Positions 22,694 to 33,905 of a stretch of 64,000 bases of DNA are shown here, in pieces. The translations under genes were made by a program, and so were the position numbers. The stretch's first letter is position 1. Each line of letters opens with the position of its first letter. This stretch comes from Anopheles merus (taxonomy: Eukaryota; Arthropoda; Insecta; Diptera; Culicidae): the NCBI RefSeq assembly GCF_017562075.2, contig NC_054083.1:6275768-6339767 (forward strand). The letters are read 5' to 3'. The notes beneath the pieces were generated by a model. It made no database searches and was not told where the DNA came from. It saw only the letters and a list, made by a program, of their open reading frames with translations.

Positions 22694-24110
22694 TTGACTC
22701 TGGAGATCGACGAAAATGGAGATCGACGGAAGATTACCCTGAACGACGTGTATTATGTTCCGGAATTAGAATCGAATTTGATTTCTGTTGGAAAACTCGT
22801 CAACAAAGGAGCGAAGGTAACGTTTGATGAAATCCGAGGCTGTGTAGTGGAATGCGAAGGTATCCTAGCAACGGTTGCTAAAGAAAAAGATGGACTATAT
22901 CAGTTGAAAAGCAGTATGGAACGAAGCATGAAGGTTGTTCATCACACGAAAGACTGCATTCATTCATGGCATCGCAAGCAAGGGCACCGGGACCCTAACG
23001 CAATTCAGCGAGTTGCGCGTGAAGGCTTGGCGAAGGGAATTTCTATCAAGAAATGCGACATTTTCCAGACCTGTGAGTGTTGTGTTGAAGGGACCCAAAT
23101 AGCCAGAATTGCTTAAGCAGCTCATTTTGGCACGCTAAAGATCGCTGCTCTAACTCGCCTTTTGCAGTAGATAAACAGCATCAAAGATCTATGTGGGTCT
23201 TTCAAACAGCACCTAAGCAGCTTCCTTATGCCACGATGCCAGGGATTATTTTTCTTTGTGTTTTATTTTCAAGCAAGCGTCATCGATGAAATAAACAACA
23301 AGATTTTCGTTGAAACACATATGTATATTTTTAAAACTTTTGTATTGATGAATTACACAAAATTTTACACAATTTACTGATAATTCACAATCACTTCACT
23401 CAATATTCATTCTTCAATCAACGAATTTAACTTGTGCAGCAGCAATGAGATGATTGCCGGCGTCCGTCTTTTACACTTTGACAAGAGCCACCTTGCACCG
23501 ATGTTATGCATTAAAAAGCTATAAAGTTCCACCAAGTTCGGTACGCTTTCTTAACAAGCCTTCAAGTTCCATCATGAACCCTACACATAGTGCTAATCAG
23601 CCGCAAAGTTCCAAAGAGTACCATGTGCTTGTTAACAAGCTCCATAGTTCCGCAAAGTACCGTCTATCTCTTAATCAGCCACAAAGTACGACATCGGAAC
23701 GATTTTTCGTTAAACAGCCCTACATCAGCTATAAAGTACGAGCTGGCTACTTGGGGAAGATTGCTCGAAAACCCTTCCCGCCGATTACGGAACGACAATC
23801 AACGAGAGTTATGGACCTGGTACACACGGACATCTGTGGTCCCATGAATACAGTGACGTCAGGTGGATCACGCTACTTCTTAACAATGATTGATGATTTT
23901 AGTCGCTATATAACGGTGTATTTTTTGAAACGAAAATCTGAAGCAGCTGAAGTGATCGAAGAGTATGTCACTATGGTCCATAATCGTTTTGGAAGGAATC
24001 CAATTATCATCCGCTCAGACCAAGGCGGTGAGTATAAAAGCAAACGTTTGGGTCAATTCTATCGGGCCAAAGGAATCGTTCCGCAGTTTACAGCAGGTTA
24101 CTCCCCATAA
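22694..24110 (+). pseudogene. Copia-type protease end and integrase, interrupted
   Basis: Segment 22694-23093 reads DVYYVPELESNLISVGKL (post-protease block) and the integrase zinc region, HSWHRKQGH with a following CX2C. The CCCAAATAGCCAG insert occupies 23094-23755, flanked by GA duplications. The integrase core resumes with VHTDICGPM (first Asp) and IIIRSDQGGEY (second Asp). A TAA at 24108-24110 replaces a codon just before QNGVAERKNRT, which holds the catalytic Glu, so the core is split by a point nonsense change. An open frame 23454-24110 fuses insert sequence to integrase. Confidence 0.85.
23094..23755 (+). mobile_element. CCCAAATAGCCAG element, copy 2 (662 bp, GA duplication)
   Basis: The left end is CCCAAATAGCCAG and the right end CTGGCTACTTGGG (one mismatch in 13). 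It is flanked by GA at 23092-23093 and 23756-23757, and the integrase reading frame resumes exactly after the second GA. The body is nearly identical to copy 1 along its whole length, including the left TTAAGCAGCT words and the right-arm array from 23511. It has no transposase. Confidence 0.9.
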
Positions 24111-24143
24111 CAAAATGGAGTTGCTGAACGAAAAAATCGGACG

Positions 24144-25895
24144 TTGGTAGAAATGGCTCGCTGCATGTTGATTGATGCGAAACTAGGGTATCGTTTTTGG
24201 GCCGAAGCAATCAATGCAGCAGTATATCTCCAAAACATTTCGTCATCGAGATCTATCGAGAAGACGCCGTTTGAATTATGGTATGGGAAGCAACCGGACT
24301 ACAGTAACCTGCACATCTTTGGTTGCTCAGCTATTGTTCATGTGCCAGTTGAGAAGCGTAGTAAACTCGATCCAAAGGGGAAGAAGCTTATATTTGTAGG
24401 ATATGCTGACAATCATAAAGCGTTTCGTTTTGTAGATCCTACCACCAATAAGATAACCCTTAGCCGTGATGCGAAGTTTATCGAAATGGAAGATTTCGAA
24501 CATGACGCGATTAATCGTTCGAAAAAGACGAATCCTCAAATTGTTGAGTACGAATTCGACGATGATTTGCCTGTCGATGACGATTCCAATTTCGATGACG
24601 ATGTCGGTGATCGTCTAGAATCTGAAGAAGAAGACAGCACCGATGAAACTCTATTTGAGGAGGAGCTAACGGATATGGATTCCAGTATGTGCGATACTAC
24701 GAACGAAGATGATGGTGATGATGCACACACTCTCGAAAGGGCAGCTGAGGAGCTGACGGTTCGACGATCATCCCGTAGCACAAAGGGTGTACCACCTCAA
24801 CGTTTCCGAGAAACAACTGCAATGGTAAGAATATCCTCAAATGAAAGAATTTTAATCACCCAGGAGTACTGCGAGCCCCGTACATTTGAAGAAGCCATGA
24901 GTTGCCCAGATCGAGACTTGTGGAAGCGTGCAATGGAGGAGGAGATCAAGTCCTTGCACGAAAATGCCACATGGGAAATCGCTTCTTTGCCCAAAGATCG
25001 CAAAGCTGTGGGCAGTAAGTGGGTATTTAAAAGAAAGATGGACGGCGACGGCAAAATAGTCCAATACAAGGCAAGACTTGTTGCAAAAGGTTTCAGCCAA
25101 GTGTATGGTGCGGACTATGACGAAGTTTTTGCCCCCGTGGCGAAGCAGACCACTTTTCGCACGTTGTTATCAATCGCTGCTAGAAGAAAGTTGATTGTGA
25201 AACATGTGGACGTTAAGTTGGCATACTTGTATGGAGACCTGGCAGAGACGATCTATATGAAACAACCGACTGGATTTGAAATTGGTTCAAAAAATGACGT
25301 GTGTCTGCTGAAAAAGAGTCTATATGGTTTGAAGCAAGCAGGAAGAGTATGGAACCAAACTATAACCGAAGTGCTTCGGAGTTTGGGGTTCCATTCTTCA
25401 GAAGCAGATCCTTGTCTGTTTGTGAAGAACAAGCGTGATCGATGGTCATTCATACTGTTGTATGTGGATGACATGCTTGTTGCTTGCTCTGAGGACAGAG
25501 AGTATGAAGACATCGAAATCACTTTGAAACGACATTTTAAGATAACCACCCTGGGCGATGTAAGGAATTATCTGGGTATTCGAATCGAACGAGGACAGAA
25601 TGGGCAATATTTGTTAGATCAAGCTTCGTACATTCATAGGATTGCTAAAAGATTCGGACAAGAAGATGCAAGACCATCCCGTATCCCAATGGATCCCGGT
25701 TACCAGAAAATACAGCAAAAGGAGGAGAGACCAATGCCTCGAAAAGACGATTTCCAAAGCTTGGTGGATGCTTTGCTGTACGTTGCGGTCAACACGCGGC
25801 CTGACATTGCCATCAGTGCATCCATCCTGGGGCGCAAGGTGAACAATCCTTGCCAAGCTGATTGGACGGAAGCCAAGAGAATATTGCGATATTGA
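24144..25895 (+). pseudogene. Copia-type integrase C-terminus and reverse transcriptase
   Basis: This open frame of 583 codons covers the end of integrase (FWAEAINAAVYLQN, PFELWYGKQPD, HIFGCSA), an acidic linker with many Asp and Glu, and the reverse transcriptase. The latter shows WKRAMEEEIKSL, KWVFKRK, VAKGFSQVYGADY, FAPVAK, SLYGLKQAGR and the catalytic YVDD box near 25459-25470. It ends at RILRY where a deletion shifts the frame before RNase H. The next block starts in another frame at 25862. It is the best preserved part of the element. Confidence 0.9.
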
Positions 25896-26395
25896 AACTC
25901 GGTGAAGATGGGCAGCTTGAAGCATACGTTGATGCCGACTGGGCGGGCGACCATCAAGATCGAAAATCGAACTCGGGATTCATTTTTCATTTAGGTGGAC
26001 CGATTTCGTGGTCAGCTCGGAAGCAGCAGTGCCTGACACTTTCGTCGACCGAAGCGGAATATGTCGCTTTAGCGGAGGCCTGTCGAGAGCTGCTCTGGTT
26101 GCAAAAACTTATGAAAGATGTAGGTGAGAAGACCTCTGGGTCAATCGTTATCCGTGAAGATAACCAGAGCTGCCTGGCGATGTTGCGAGCCGAAGGGGGA
26201 TGTAGAAGGACTAAGCACATCGACACCCGGTACAATTTTATCCGGGACCTGGTGAATAACAACGTTATACAGGTTCAATACTGCTCTTCCGAACGTATGA
26301 TTGCTGACGCGTTGACAAAGCCATTGTCAAAAGTGAAGTTGGAAACTTGCCGTAAGAAGTTGGGACTTCAATCGTTGCAGCTTGAGGAGGAGTGA
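25862..26395 (+). pseudogene. Copia-type RNase H
   Basis: The frame contains AYVDADWAGDHQDRKSNSGF, SWSARKQQCLTLSSTEAEYV, REDNQSCL and the end block KHIDTRYNFIRDLV, all landmarks of copia RNase H with its acidic active-site residues. It ends with LETCRKKLGLQ and a stop at 26393-26395. It is frameshifted relative to the preceding reverse transcriptase, with the connecting residues deleted, so it is not translated as one protein. Confidence 0.88.
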
Positions 26396-26513
26396 AGGAA
26401 TCCAAGCATGCATGATTGATTCTTTCATCATAGTAGTCATTTAAATGTTCAATAAAGGTTTAGTTCGCTTTCATCACTAGAAGAGAATAGTCCACATTTA
26501 CTGCGTTACAACA
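26393..26513 (+). repeat. Candidate short 3' LTR of the copia-type element
   Basis: A purine-rich tract (TTGAGGAGGAG) precedes TGAAGGAATCC. The block contains AATAAA near 26452 and ends with a CA-type terminus near 26510-26513, just before a C-run. TG...CA ends, a polypurine tract and a poly(A) signal support an LTR of about 120 bp. With no 5' LTR to compare, the limits are inferred. Confidence 0.5.
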
Positions 26514-27376
26514 TAAACCCCCCCCCCCCTTCACAACCTCCTCTCCAACGCTAAATTTCTCTTTTAAATATTTCCTATACGGATTTGACCAGACTCATTC
26601 GGACTAGCTGGACTCATTTTATCTCACCAGACTCGTTCGGACTCGCCGGAGTCGAAGTGTCCAGAGAAAGCCAAGCGAGTACGGATTTGTTTTCCTCCGT
26701 GACCATCATCATGTGTAGTGATCTCCAAGAATAGCCAAAATGAGGAACATACAATAAGGTTATTGCGAATATTCCTATGTTTTAAGAAGTATTATCAATT
26801 AGCCTGATTTTCGTAAGCTGTGATTACATAAATTGACATCTGTGTGTCTTCTAAACTACTATCTGAGTACTTAAGTCTTCGACATTATATGTCACGTTTC
26901 GTTCCTGATCTAGAAAAGGTGAATGTACAATTACAAGATCGGAATTGAATCGGCAGCTGTTTCAGGATAAATAAAAGTTCAGTATCATTTCCGAGACCGG
27001 AATGAATTCTTTATCGGTTCATAGACTGGTATGGGCTGAGTATAACTCCTAAACTGGTATGGCCGTCATGAGCGCGTCGATCGTTACACCAAATAGAATA
27101 AAAATAAAAAAGGATGATGTTCGAAATAAAAAAAAAGGAAAATAATCTTATTTTTCGGTTCTATAACTGCTAAATTTAAACGCATTTGTTGAACAGTGGA
27201 AATTATATGTGGTCAAAGAAAGAAACACTTTGACAGCACATGTCAAACGTGACACAAGCAGTCAAACCGAATTAAAACACACACACCTACGCACACATAT
27301 CCCTTGCTCACTTCACGAAAATCGTTCGCTGTTTTCCGACTCGCTTCGCATAAACAGTGATAATTACATAACTCCA
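26514..27376. other. Intergenic DNA; C-run, CGGACTC-rich patch, promoter side of the DAPIT gene
   Basis: It starts with a C-rich run (26517-26530). At 26585-26665 CATTCGGACT/CGTTCGGACTCG words repeat, resembling the patches at 9190-9360 and 20.8-21.0 kb. The last 150 bases probably hold the promoter and 5' UTR exon of the next gene; a GTATGT donor at 27378 and the acceptor ending at 27459 suggest a 5' UTR intron. Confidence 0.5.
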
Positions 27377-27460
27377 AGTATGTAGTATTAGAAAATCTCC
27401 AGATATTCAGTTATCGTCATTTTTGCAGTAAACTGAAGCTATAATTATTTATTTTGCAGA

Positions 27461-27709
27461 ATGGCTGGTGGTGGTGATGAAAGCAAACTTACCGGACTCT
27501 CCCGTATCTTCAATGGCGAAACCATGCGGGGCCGCGCTAATGTAAATATCGTTCGTCTGCAGCCAAAGTTATTCCGGCTTTATTGTTGAAAACAGCAAGT
27601 GTAACGTCCTTTTCTTTTTCATTTATTTTCTAATCAGGTTGCGAAGGCCACCTACGCATCGATTGGGTTGTTGATCTTGTACTTCTCACTGAAGCCTAGC
27701 AAGAAGTAA
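27461..27709 (+). CDS. ATP5MK: ATP synthase membrane subunit K / DAPIT (USMG5) homologue
   Basis: Two coding exons, 27461-27541 and 27638-27709, with a 96-bp GT-AG intron, encode 50 residues. The N-terminus MAGGGDESKLTGLSRIFN is followed by the family's TMRGRANVAKATYASI stretch and a single hydrophobic segment (about residues 33-45), then a lysine-rich end. The human protein has the same plan: MAG start, phenylalanine-asparagine-glycine/serine, T-x-x-GR-x-N, then a transmembrane helix ending in basic residues. DAPIT is a small inner-membrane subunit of mitochondrial F1Fo ATP synthase, implicated in dimer stability and enzyme abundance. An acceptor-like TTTTGCAG ends one base before the ATG, so a 5' UTR intron is likely. 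It is convergent with the HMG-box gene, 199 bp between stops. The family call is strong despite the small size. Confidence 0.88.
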
Positions 27710-27908
27710 TGGCAGGACGCCGGAAGAGTTCATGCTACGCTACATAGGATTACTTCGTGAAGTGTGCTCGTAAGGAAATACATTATGCAACAGTCGAGCA
27801 AACCTTAGAATCTGGCGTTTCAGTGCTTCTTTTGCATGGTGCCGAACTTTCGGATGCGAATCAGACTAGAAAAATGAGAAACGTTTCTTTGCATCTCCAC
27901 ATTGTTGT

Positions 27909-28951
27909 TTAAAGCGTTAGATTATGGAGATCTAGCTTACGAATAATATCTTTTGCTTTGTTCAAAGTATGGCCCTGCGTACTACTATCTGCCATTTGAT
28001 GCAATTTTTCCAAATACTGATCAATATTGTCGATTGTGGCTCCCGAGTATTCGCTGGCAAGAGGTAAACCCTGCAGTGCATTAGCCAGTGCGGCACGTAA
28101 CTTTTTTAGATAATTCTCTAAAACAACATTCTGTGCTTCCAGGCTACTTCTTTCGCCATCTAGCTTTTGAATGCCATTTTCCATATTTTCGACGTGCTTC
28201 TCGAGAACCGAATTCTGCTGTTCATAATCTATATTTGATTTGCGCAGCGTGCGTAACTCCGAGTCGATGATTTTGTTGTGATCAAGAAAGTCCTCCGTAA
28301 AAATGGGTATATCGTAATCGCCTTGGCGAGCCACTTTTTGTTCTACCTTGCCATTAACATATGGAATAGACGATATGACTACTTTTGGCCCCGTCACCTC
28401 TTTTCTTGCTACTTGCGACTCGTTCTGTAACGCTTTAGCTTTCGCTTCATTGTTCAGTTTGTACTCTGAAATTTCCTTATTGTACCGTTCTTTATCAACC
28501 TCTGCGGCTTCTAGATACGGTTTCTTTCTCTCTTCCGACAATTTGGACCATTCTTCGGCCATTATTTTCGTTACCTCGATGGGCGTCAAATTGGGGTGTT
28601 TCTGGCGCACTCCTTCGCGGTGCTCGTTCATGTACCGAACGTATCCTGCAATATGTTCAACCGTGTTGACAATTAAATGTAAGCAAGCTAGAACACAGAT
28701 TTAACAAGCTCACCAGTAAGCGGATGTTTCGGCGCATTTGCATCCTTCGGAGCTTTTTGCCTTTTTTTCTTCGTAGTCTTCGGTGCCGACTGTTTACCCT
28801 TTGTTCCACTGCTGGATGGTGACGCGTTGCTCGTTTCAGGGGCTTTTCCTTCATTTTTACCTGCATCCGTTGGTTTCAATTCCCGCTTCGAATCATCGGG
28901 ATTGGCTACTTCTGACTTTTTATCTAATCTTTCCAATTTTTCCTTTTCCAT
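27909..28951 (-). CDS. HMG20A: HMG20A/B-type HMG-box protein
   Basis: Two exons on the minus strand, 28951-28714 and 28645-27909, joined in phase 1 across a 68-bp intron, encode 324 residues. Residues 1-70 are charged and end in a lysine-rich stretch (TTKKKRQKAPKD). The HMG box spans about 73-142 (NAPKHPLTGYVRYMNE, EWSKLSEERKKPYLEAAEVD), followed by a coiled coil at about 197-275. That order and length match vertebrate HMG20A (347) and HMG20B/BRAF35 (317), chromatin proteins that act with the LSD1-CoREST histone demethylase complex. The intron interrupts the box just after PLTG. The start was chosen at MEKEKLER because the reading frame above it lacks a better ATG context and is not protein-like. 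The A/B choice is nominal: insects usually have one gene. Confidence 0.88.
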
Positions 28952-29150
28952 TGAAAGTGAAACTGTTGATAAAATTGGTAAACCTTTTCCCTGCTGTTTT
29001 GTTTGTATGCACACAAACTTAGATAACAAACACAAGCACATTTTTCACGAGTACGTGCTTGATGCGTTCCCCGTACAACAAGGCGAGAGGTTTGACGTTC
29101 GAATATCGCTGCATTTCGCTTATTTTGTCGGCCCTTCCTTTACTCGCCTA

Positions 29151-30213
29151 GGGTACCACTGTACTGTACCAGTTTTCGGCAGTGTACCTATTTTCGGCAG
29201 GGTTGCTAATAACGTGAAATTCTGCACAAACGCGGTAGAAATTTTCACAAAACACAATTTTGTAGTGAAAGTGTACTTATTTGTTATTCACATACGAAGT
29301 TTCACACCATTTCATTGCGTATTTTTTAAAATATCAAATAAATTGTTCTTTTTTTCGGCAGATTTGCTGTCAGCCAATAGTTCGGCAGGTTTTGTGATTA
29401 AGAGAACCAGAACAGTAAAACATTGGAAAAGCGGTGTATAATAAAGATTTTACGCTTATTTAATTTATTCTATCTTGTTCAGAATTTTAAAATCACGATA
29501 AATAAGTTATGTTTCACTTTTAATACTGCCGGAAATAGGTACACAGTAAATGTTCATTTTTGACAGCTCAATGTTGTGGGCTGCTGCCGAAACTCGGAAC
29601 AATAACACACCTGGGATTTGGCTTAATATTCCTTTTAAACTTGATCAGAACACTACAAAGCGTATGTCGACATATAATATGAACTTTCTTGTACCAAATA
29701 TCACCAATTTTACGACATAAAATGCACTAACTTAAGAGAAAAATAAATATTTGTAAGCCAGTTCGCACCCTACGCTATAACCATCGAACTGTCAATGGCT
29801 GCTCTGTTTAAACGTCGCATCAAAATGGCTGTCAAAACGGGCCAAAATAAGCAACATTTAATTAATAACTTATGTGCTTTTTAACACCAATCTTAGAAAA
29901 GTAAGAGTGTTAAGTTACTTTAAATATTTTTTTGTATATATTTACATTGATAAAAACATTTTCTGACCCGTATTCGCGCTGCCGAAAATAGGAACACAGC
30001 CTGCCGAAAATAGGAGCAAAATCAATGTTGGCATTTTCACGAATATTTATGAAAAAGGGCTATGAACTGGCAAATAAAAAATAGTGTAACATACTATGAT
30101 AGTTTATCAACCAGAATAACATCACTTTCATGAAAAATAATAAAAAAACGTTTTCGTGTGAGCAATTTTTGTGAAACTGCTGCACGAGCCTGCCGAAAAC
30201 GGTACAGTTACCC
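29151..30213. mobile_element. GGGTA-ended MITE of the TTTTCGGCAG family, copy 1
   Basis: The left end GGGTACC, followed by TGTACCAGTTTTCGGCAG, starts after TA (29149-29150). The right end CTGCCGAAAACGGTACAGTT then ACCC ends before TA (30214-30215). The interior is AT-rich, non-coding and contains further GCCGAAAATAGGAACACA words that look like internal inverted copies of the tip. A second copy lies at 53129-54108. The TA duplication suggests Tc1/mariner-type mobilisation. Confidence 0.8.
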
Positions 30214-30215
30214 TA

Positions 30216-30870
30216 AATACATTATCCTTGCCCAGTATTGTTATGTCAAGTCGTGAAATGTCAATTTGCTCTGAAGCACATCACCTGAACCCTCTAAAAC
30301 CCTCACAACGCCTTTCAAAATCACTCGCCAGCGAGGGAAAATCACACCGATTTGGAGCGTTGGCTAGGAGCGTTGCCTACCTCGTGAAAACCGGGTTTTG
30401 CCTAGCGTGTGCCTAGCGGGTGGGTGACAATTTAAGGTGCCTAGTGAGCTACGTTTTGTAGTTTGAATGCCATATGTTTAGCATCTGTCAAACTCGTTGC
30501 ATCACTCAGCAAAAAAATAAAAAAATAAAGGAAATTCAGACGAAAGTTCTTTAAAACCATTTGCGTTCAATACTAAACAAACGGTACTACTGTAGTGTAC
30601 TTTATATTGTAGTTTACCTTCTCATCAGTGGAGTGCGTTTCAATCGTCATCAAGAGCTGCTGTTATCTGTTTATCAAACCGGTTGCCTTGCTACACAAAA
30701 GGTTCCGGCATTTTTGCGCGTTTGATTGAATTAAATTAGCAACAATTTGCTCCGCTGTAGAACCATGTTCCGTGCCTGTTACCTAAATTTATTAGAGCAT
30801 TAACACCGTGTACTAGTGTCAGCGCTCCCTTTCTAGTTACGGTCCGTCGCAATCAATTCGCAGCAGCTCG
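30216..30870. other. Upstream region of the STARD7-type gene
   Basis: About 650 bp between a MITE and the start codon at 30871. The last 150 bases are the probable 5' UTR and promoter side. No upstream exon or clear core promoter motif could be fixed. Confidence 0.4.
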
Positions 30871-33800
30871 ATGGCTTTGAAACTGCTCCCAAACAGTACG
30901 CTGGCGCTGCGAAAGTTCAATAAATACTTAAGAAGAAATGTGAAAGATCAATCAGCAAGCATATTACGCCTTTGGGCAACGCAATGTGAGTTCGTGTTTG
31001 CACAGCAATTGCGAAGAAGCCAACAGATATTTGCCCATTATGCCAAAATTTGGGAGGAACGCGCGCTTCGCGAATTGCTGAAACGCTTCCGAGGTCAGGT
31101 AAGCATCCGGCGCTGCCGCATTGAGGGAGGGTTTTAGTTTATGTAACAGGACGTCCACGGATCTATCGCCAGGAACCCAACGAAATCAACAAGATAACGA
31201 AATATCAGTCCTCAATGCTTTATTCGTGCGCAAGGTATCAGCAGCGTGGAATGTATGAGGGGTGGGGGTTTATTTTTAGCAAATCCCAAACTAAACACGA
31301 TTTCTAATGCACAGAAAACATCAGCACCCGTAACACAAACACCCCAAATGCATGTTTAATCATCTCACTGACGTACATCTTTCTACGACGCTTTCGGCTT
31401 TTAGGTGCAACGACATGCCAAAGGGTTCGTACTCTCGTCCGCAGCACTGCTAACGTTTGATTGGGAACGTGAAAGAATCGAACTTGAGTCGGTGCAGGAG
31501 CACATGGACGACTTCCAATTCCTGGAGCGTTTGCAATTGGAAACAATCTACTGCAAACAGTGTCGGAAACGAAAGCAGATCGATTGCCGGGTAGAAGGTG
31601 TCAACTATTGTTGCTGTCCCAAGAATGTCACCGAAATGTTGTCCGCTGAGCAAAACGTCTACACCGTCTGGGAACCGTACATTGAACAGAAACGTATGAT
31701 CACTTGGCGTCAGGAGATCAAGCCAGGACTATTTGCTTACAAAGGTACATACGATGGACGAACAGCCGGTTTTTTGTGTTAACTATTATAATTGCTTTCT
31801 CTTTTTTCACCGTAGTTTACGTTGAGTATCCTGACGTGACGGCAGAAGATTTTCTACATGTCCAAATAGATGTCGAGTATCGGAAAAAGTGGGACAATAC
31901 TGCTGTCAATTTGGAAGTGATAGACGAAGATACGGCCAAAGGATCCAACAGTCACATCATCTATTGGGAGGCCTTATGGCCGGTACGTATAGTAAAATCT
32001 TTGTTTTTAGGCGACCGGAAACTGTATAAACATTTCGTTTCATTTTGAACAGAAACTATTTGCCAATCGCGATTACGTGTACAACAGGCGCTTTTTTATC
32101 GATCGCAGTCGGCGTGTAATAATGATTGTGAATAAAAGCGTGGAGCACCCCAAGTGTCCCGCCAAACCGCACACCCAGCGTGTTCATGAGTACTGGAGCT
32201 ATATGGTGATCAAACCAACGACTGCCTTTAACAAGCCAGGAGTCTCGTTCGTACTGACATACTTCGATAATCCAGGACTTTCAATACCGAAGTACATTAC
32301 CACCTGGGTGGCTAAGAAGCAGATGCCCGATTTCCTGCGGCAACTTCACCAAGCGACGGTGAACTATGCAAAAGCCAAGAAGCAGAATGAGACGCGGATT
32401 ATCGAGTTTTGGGACAAGCATAAGGATCCGGGTTTCGAATATCCGCCAGACACACTGCTCGGATACAGTGCGGAGGATTTCACGGAAGCGCAAAAGCAGG
32501 AAGAAGAATCTAGTCTACAACAAGGTACGTGTTTGCACACACAATTCACTTTCATGCTTCGTCATATCACGAATAATGCGTTATGCAGTGAGGGCTTTCA
32601 GCAGTCTCTAATTGACTTTGCTGGTATTAAATGTATGTATGTTCGTTTTTCTCTCTTTCTCTTCTCTGGCAATATGCGGGCGTTCATTTTCATGATTACA
32701 TTTGGCTACACATTCATGCCCAAATGGGGCTGGCTGCGGACACACCGCTTCGTTAATGTTGTACGTATGTTCCATTGAAATCCATCCACATGCACTGCTA
32801 ACACCGTCCCTTGCCGCCACAGTGGTAGAGAAAAAGTTGAAATTTTGGCGCTACATATTATTTAAAATTAAGTAGGTGGTTCCAAAATAGTATATATATA
32901 AGAAATAGTAAGACAAAGTGTGGCAATGTCCCAACAATATGAGGTAACTAGTAGAACCATTTTTTAAAGTAGAATTGATATTGTAACAACAGTTACAGCA
33001 TTACAGCAAGTTTAGTAAGCAAACCAGAAGGTTTACAAAATGTATGTACTTATTTATTATAGCTTTTTTTGTTGTATATTAGATTTCCCCACAGTATCTT
33101 GCCAGTAGTTGGGACAGCGAAGGAAAAATTTAAACGGAATTATCTTACCAGAAACTGAAGATTTGTTTCTCCCTTCTTATTCAATGAGGCAGGTGCCCTT
33201 TTGTGTAGCTCACTGTAAGCTTTCAAATTTCTAATGCTTTTTACCACCCTGATTATTTCGGTTATTTATTCCATTTCAAGTCAGGGATTTCATGGAATAA
33301 CTCCTTAACTGATGCTATCAAATTAACAGAATTGCTTGAATAACGAATTTTGCCACATTCTTGAGTAGTGTATGATGCCACCAAAAGCCAATGAATTTGA
33401 TTTTGTTTTTTTTTTTTTTGAACATCTAGGAAAGTTGCTAGAATAACTAGAAAAAGTTACAATCAATCCTTTTTTGTAGGATTGTTAAGTTAATGCTACC
33501 ATTACATTTATTTTAATGCTTTTGTGTTGGTTTTCGTTGAAAAAATAACTTTTTGTTGTTGCTGTTGAACTAACTCTTTTCATCGGCCAAAATACCTCAA
33601 TACGCCTTTTAGATCAATTGTTTTCTTTCAGCATTTTGTTTTATAATAACTAAACACAAACTTAACAAATTTCCTTTCATATTTCTACAGTCAATGAAAT
33701 CCATGTCGAAACAAATTCTGCATCTCATCAGCCACTAGCTTCTACAACCTCTATGTCCAATGTAGAGTCGACGCAGCTTAATGGAAAGGCCAGTTCACCC

Positions 33801-33905
33801 AGTGCGGCGGCGACAGATTCGTGTGAAAGTATAGTGGAAGAATGCCCACCGGTGAAGAAAACATCCTGGTGGAGCTACTTATATTCTTATATCTATTTCG
33901 TTTGA
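30871..33905 (+). CDS. STARD7: STARD7-type START-domain lipid transfer protein
   Basis: Five exons: 30871-31098, 31405-31744, 31816-31982, 32053-32524 and 33691-33905, all GT-AG and phase-consistent, give 473 residues. The N-terminus is rich in Lys, Arg and Leu with few acidic residues, consistent with a mitochondrial presequence. Residues 126-147 hold six cysteines (CX2C, a lone C, CCC). The START domain covers about 190-390, with VEYRKKWDNTAVNLEVID, NRDYVYNRR, VEHPKCPAKPHTQRVHEYWS, LTYFDNPG and MPDFLRQLHQAT. These blocks parallel human STARD7, which carries phosphatidylcholine to mitochondria. A low-complexity linker leads to an unusual C-terminal KKTSWWSYLYSYIYFV. It is longer than human STARD7 (370). 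An intron of 1.17 kb precedes the last exon. The family assignment is strong; localisation is inferred. Confidence 0.92.

Larger units (their letters stand above)
22292..26513 (+). mobile_element. Decayed Ty1/copia-type LTR retrotransposon
   Basis: Gag zinc knuckle, protease trace, integrase, reverse transcriptase and RNase H follow in copia order (integrase before reverse transcriptase), which separates it from gypsy and BEL elements. The 5' LTR and most of gag are missing; the left side meets a MITE at about 22290. Reading is broken by several stops, frameshifts and deletions and by a 662-bp DNA element at 23094-23755. A short candidate 3' LTR follows the RNase H stop. It resembles copia lineages of Anopheles such as mtanga, but that attribution is from memory. 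Confidence 0.85.

Noticed and set aside
29042..29441. Plus-strand open frame across the HMG-box gene start
   Set aside because: Antisense to the first HMG exon and continuing into a MITE; no independent support.
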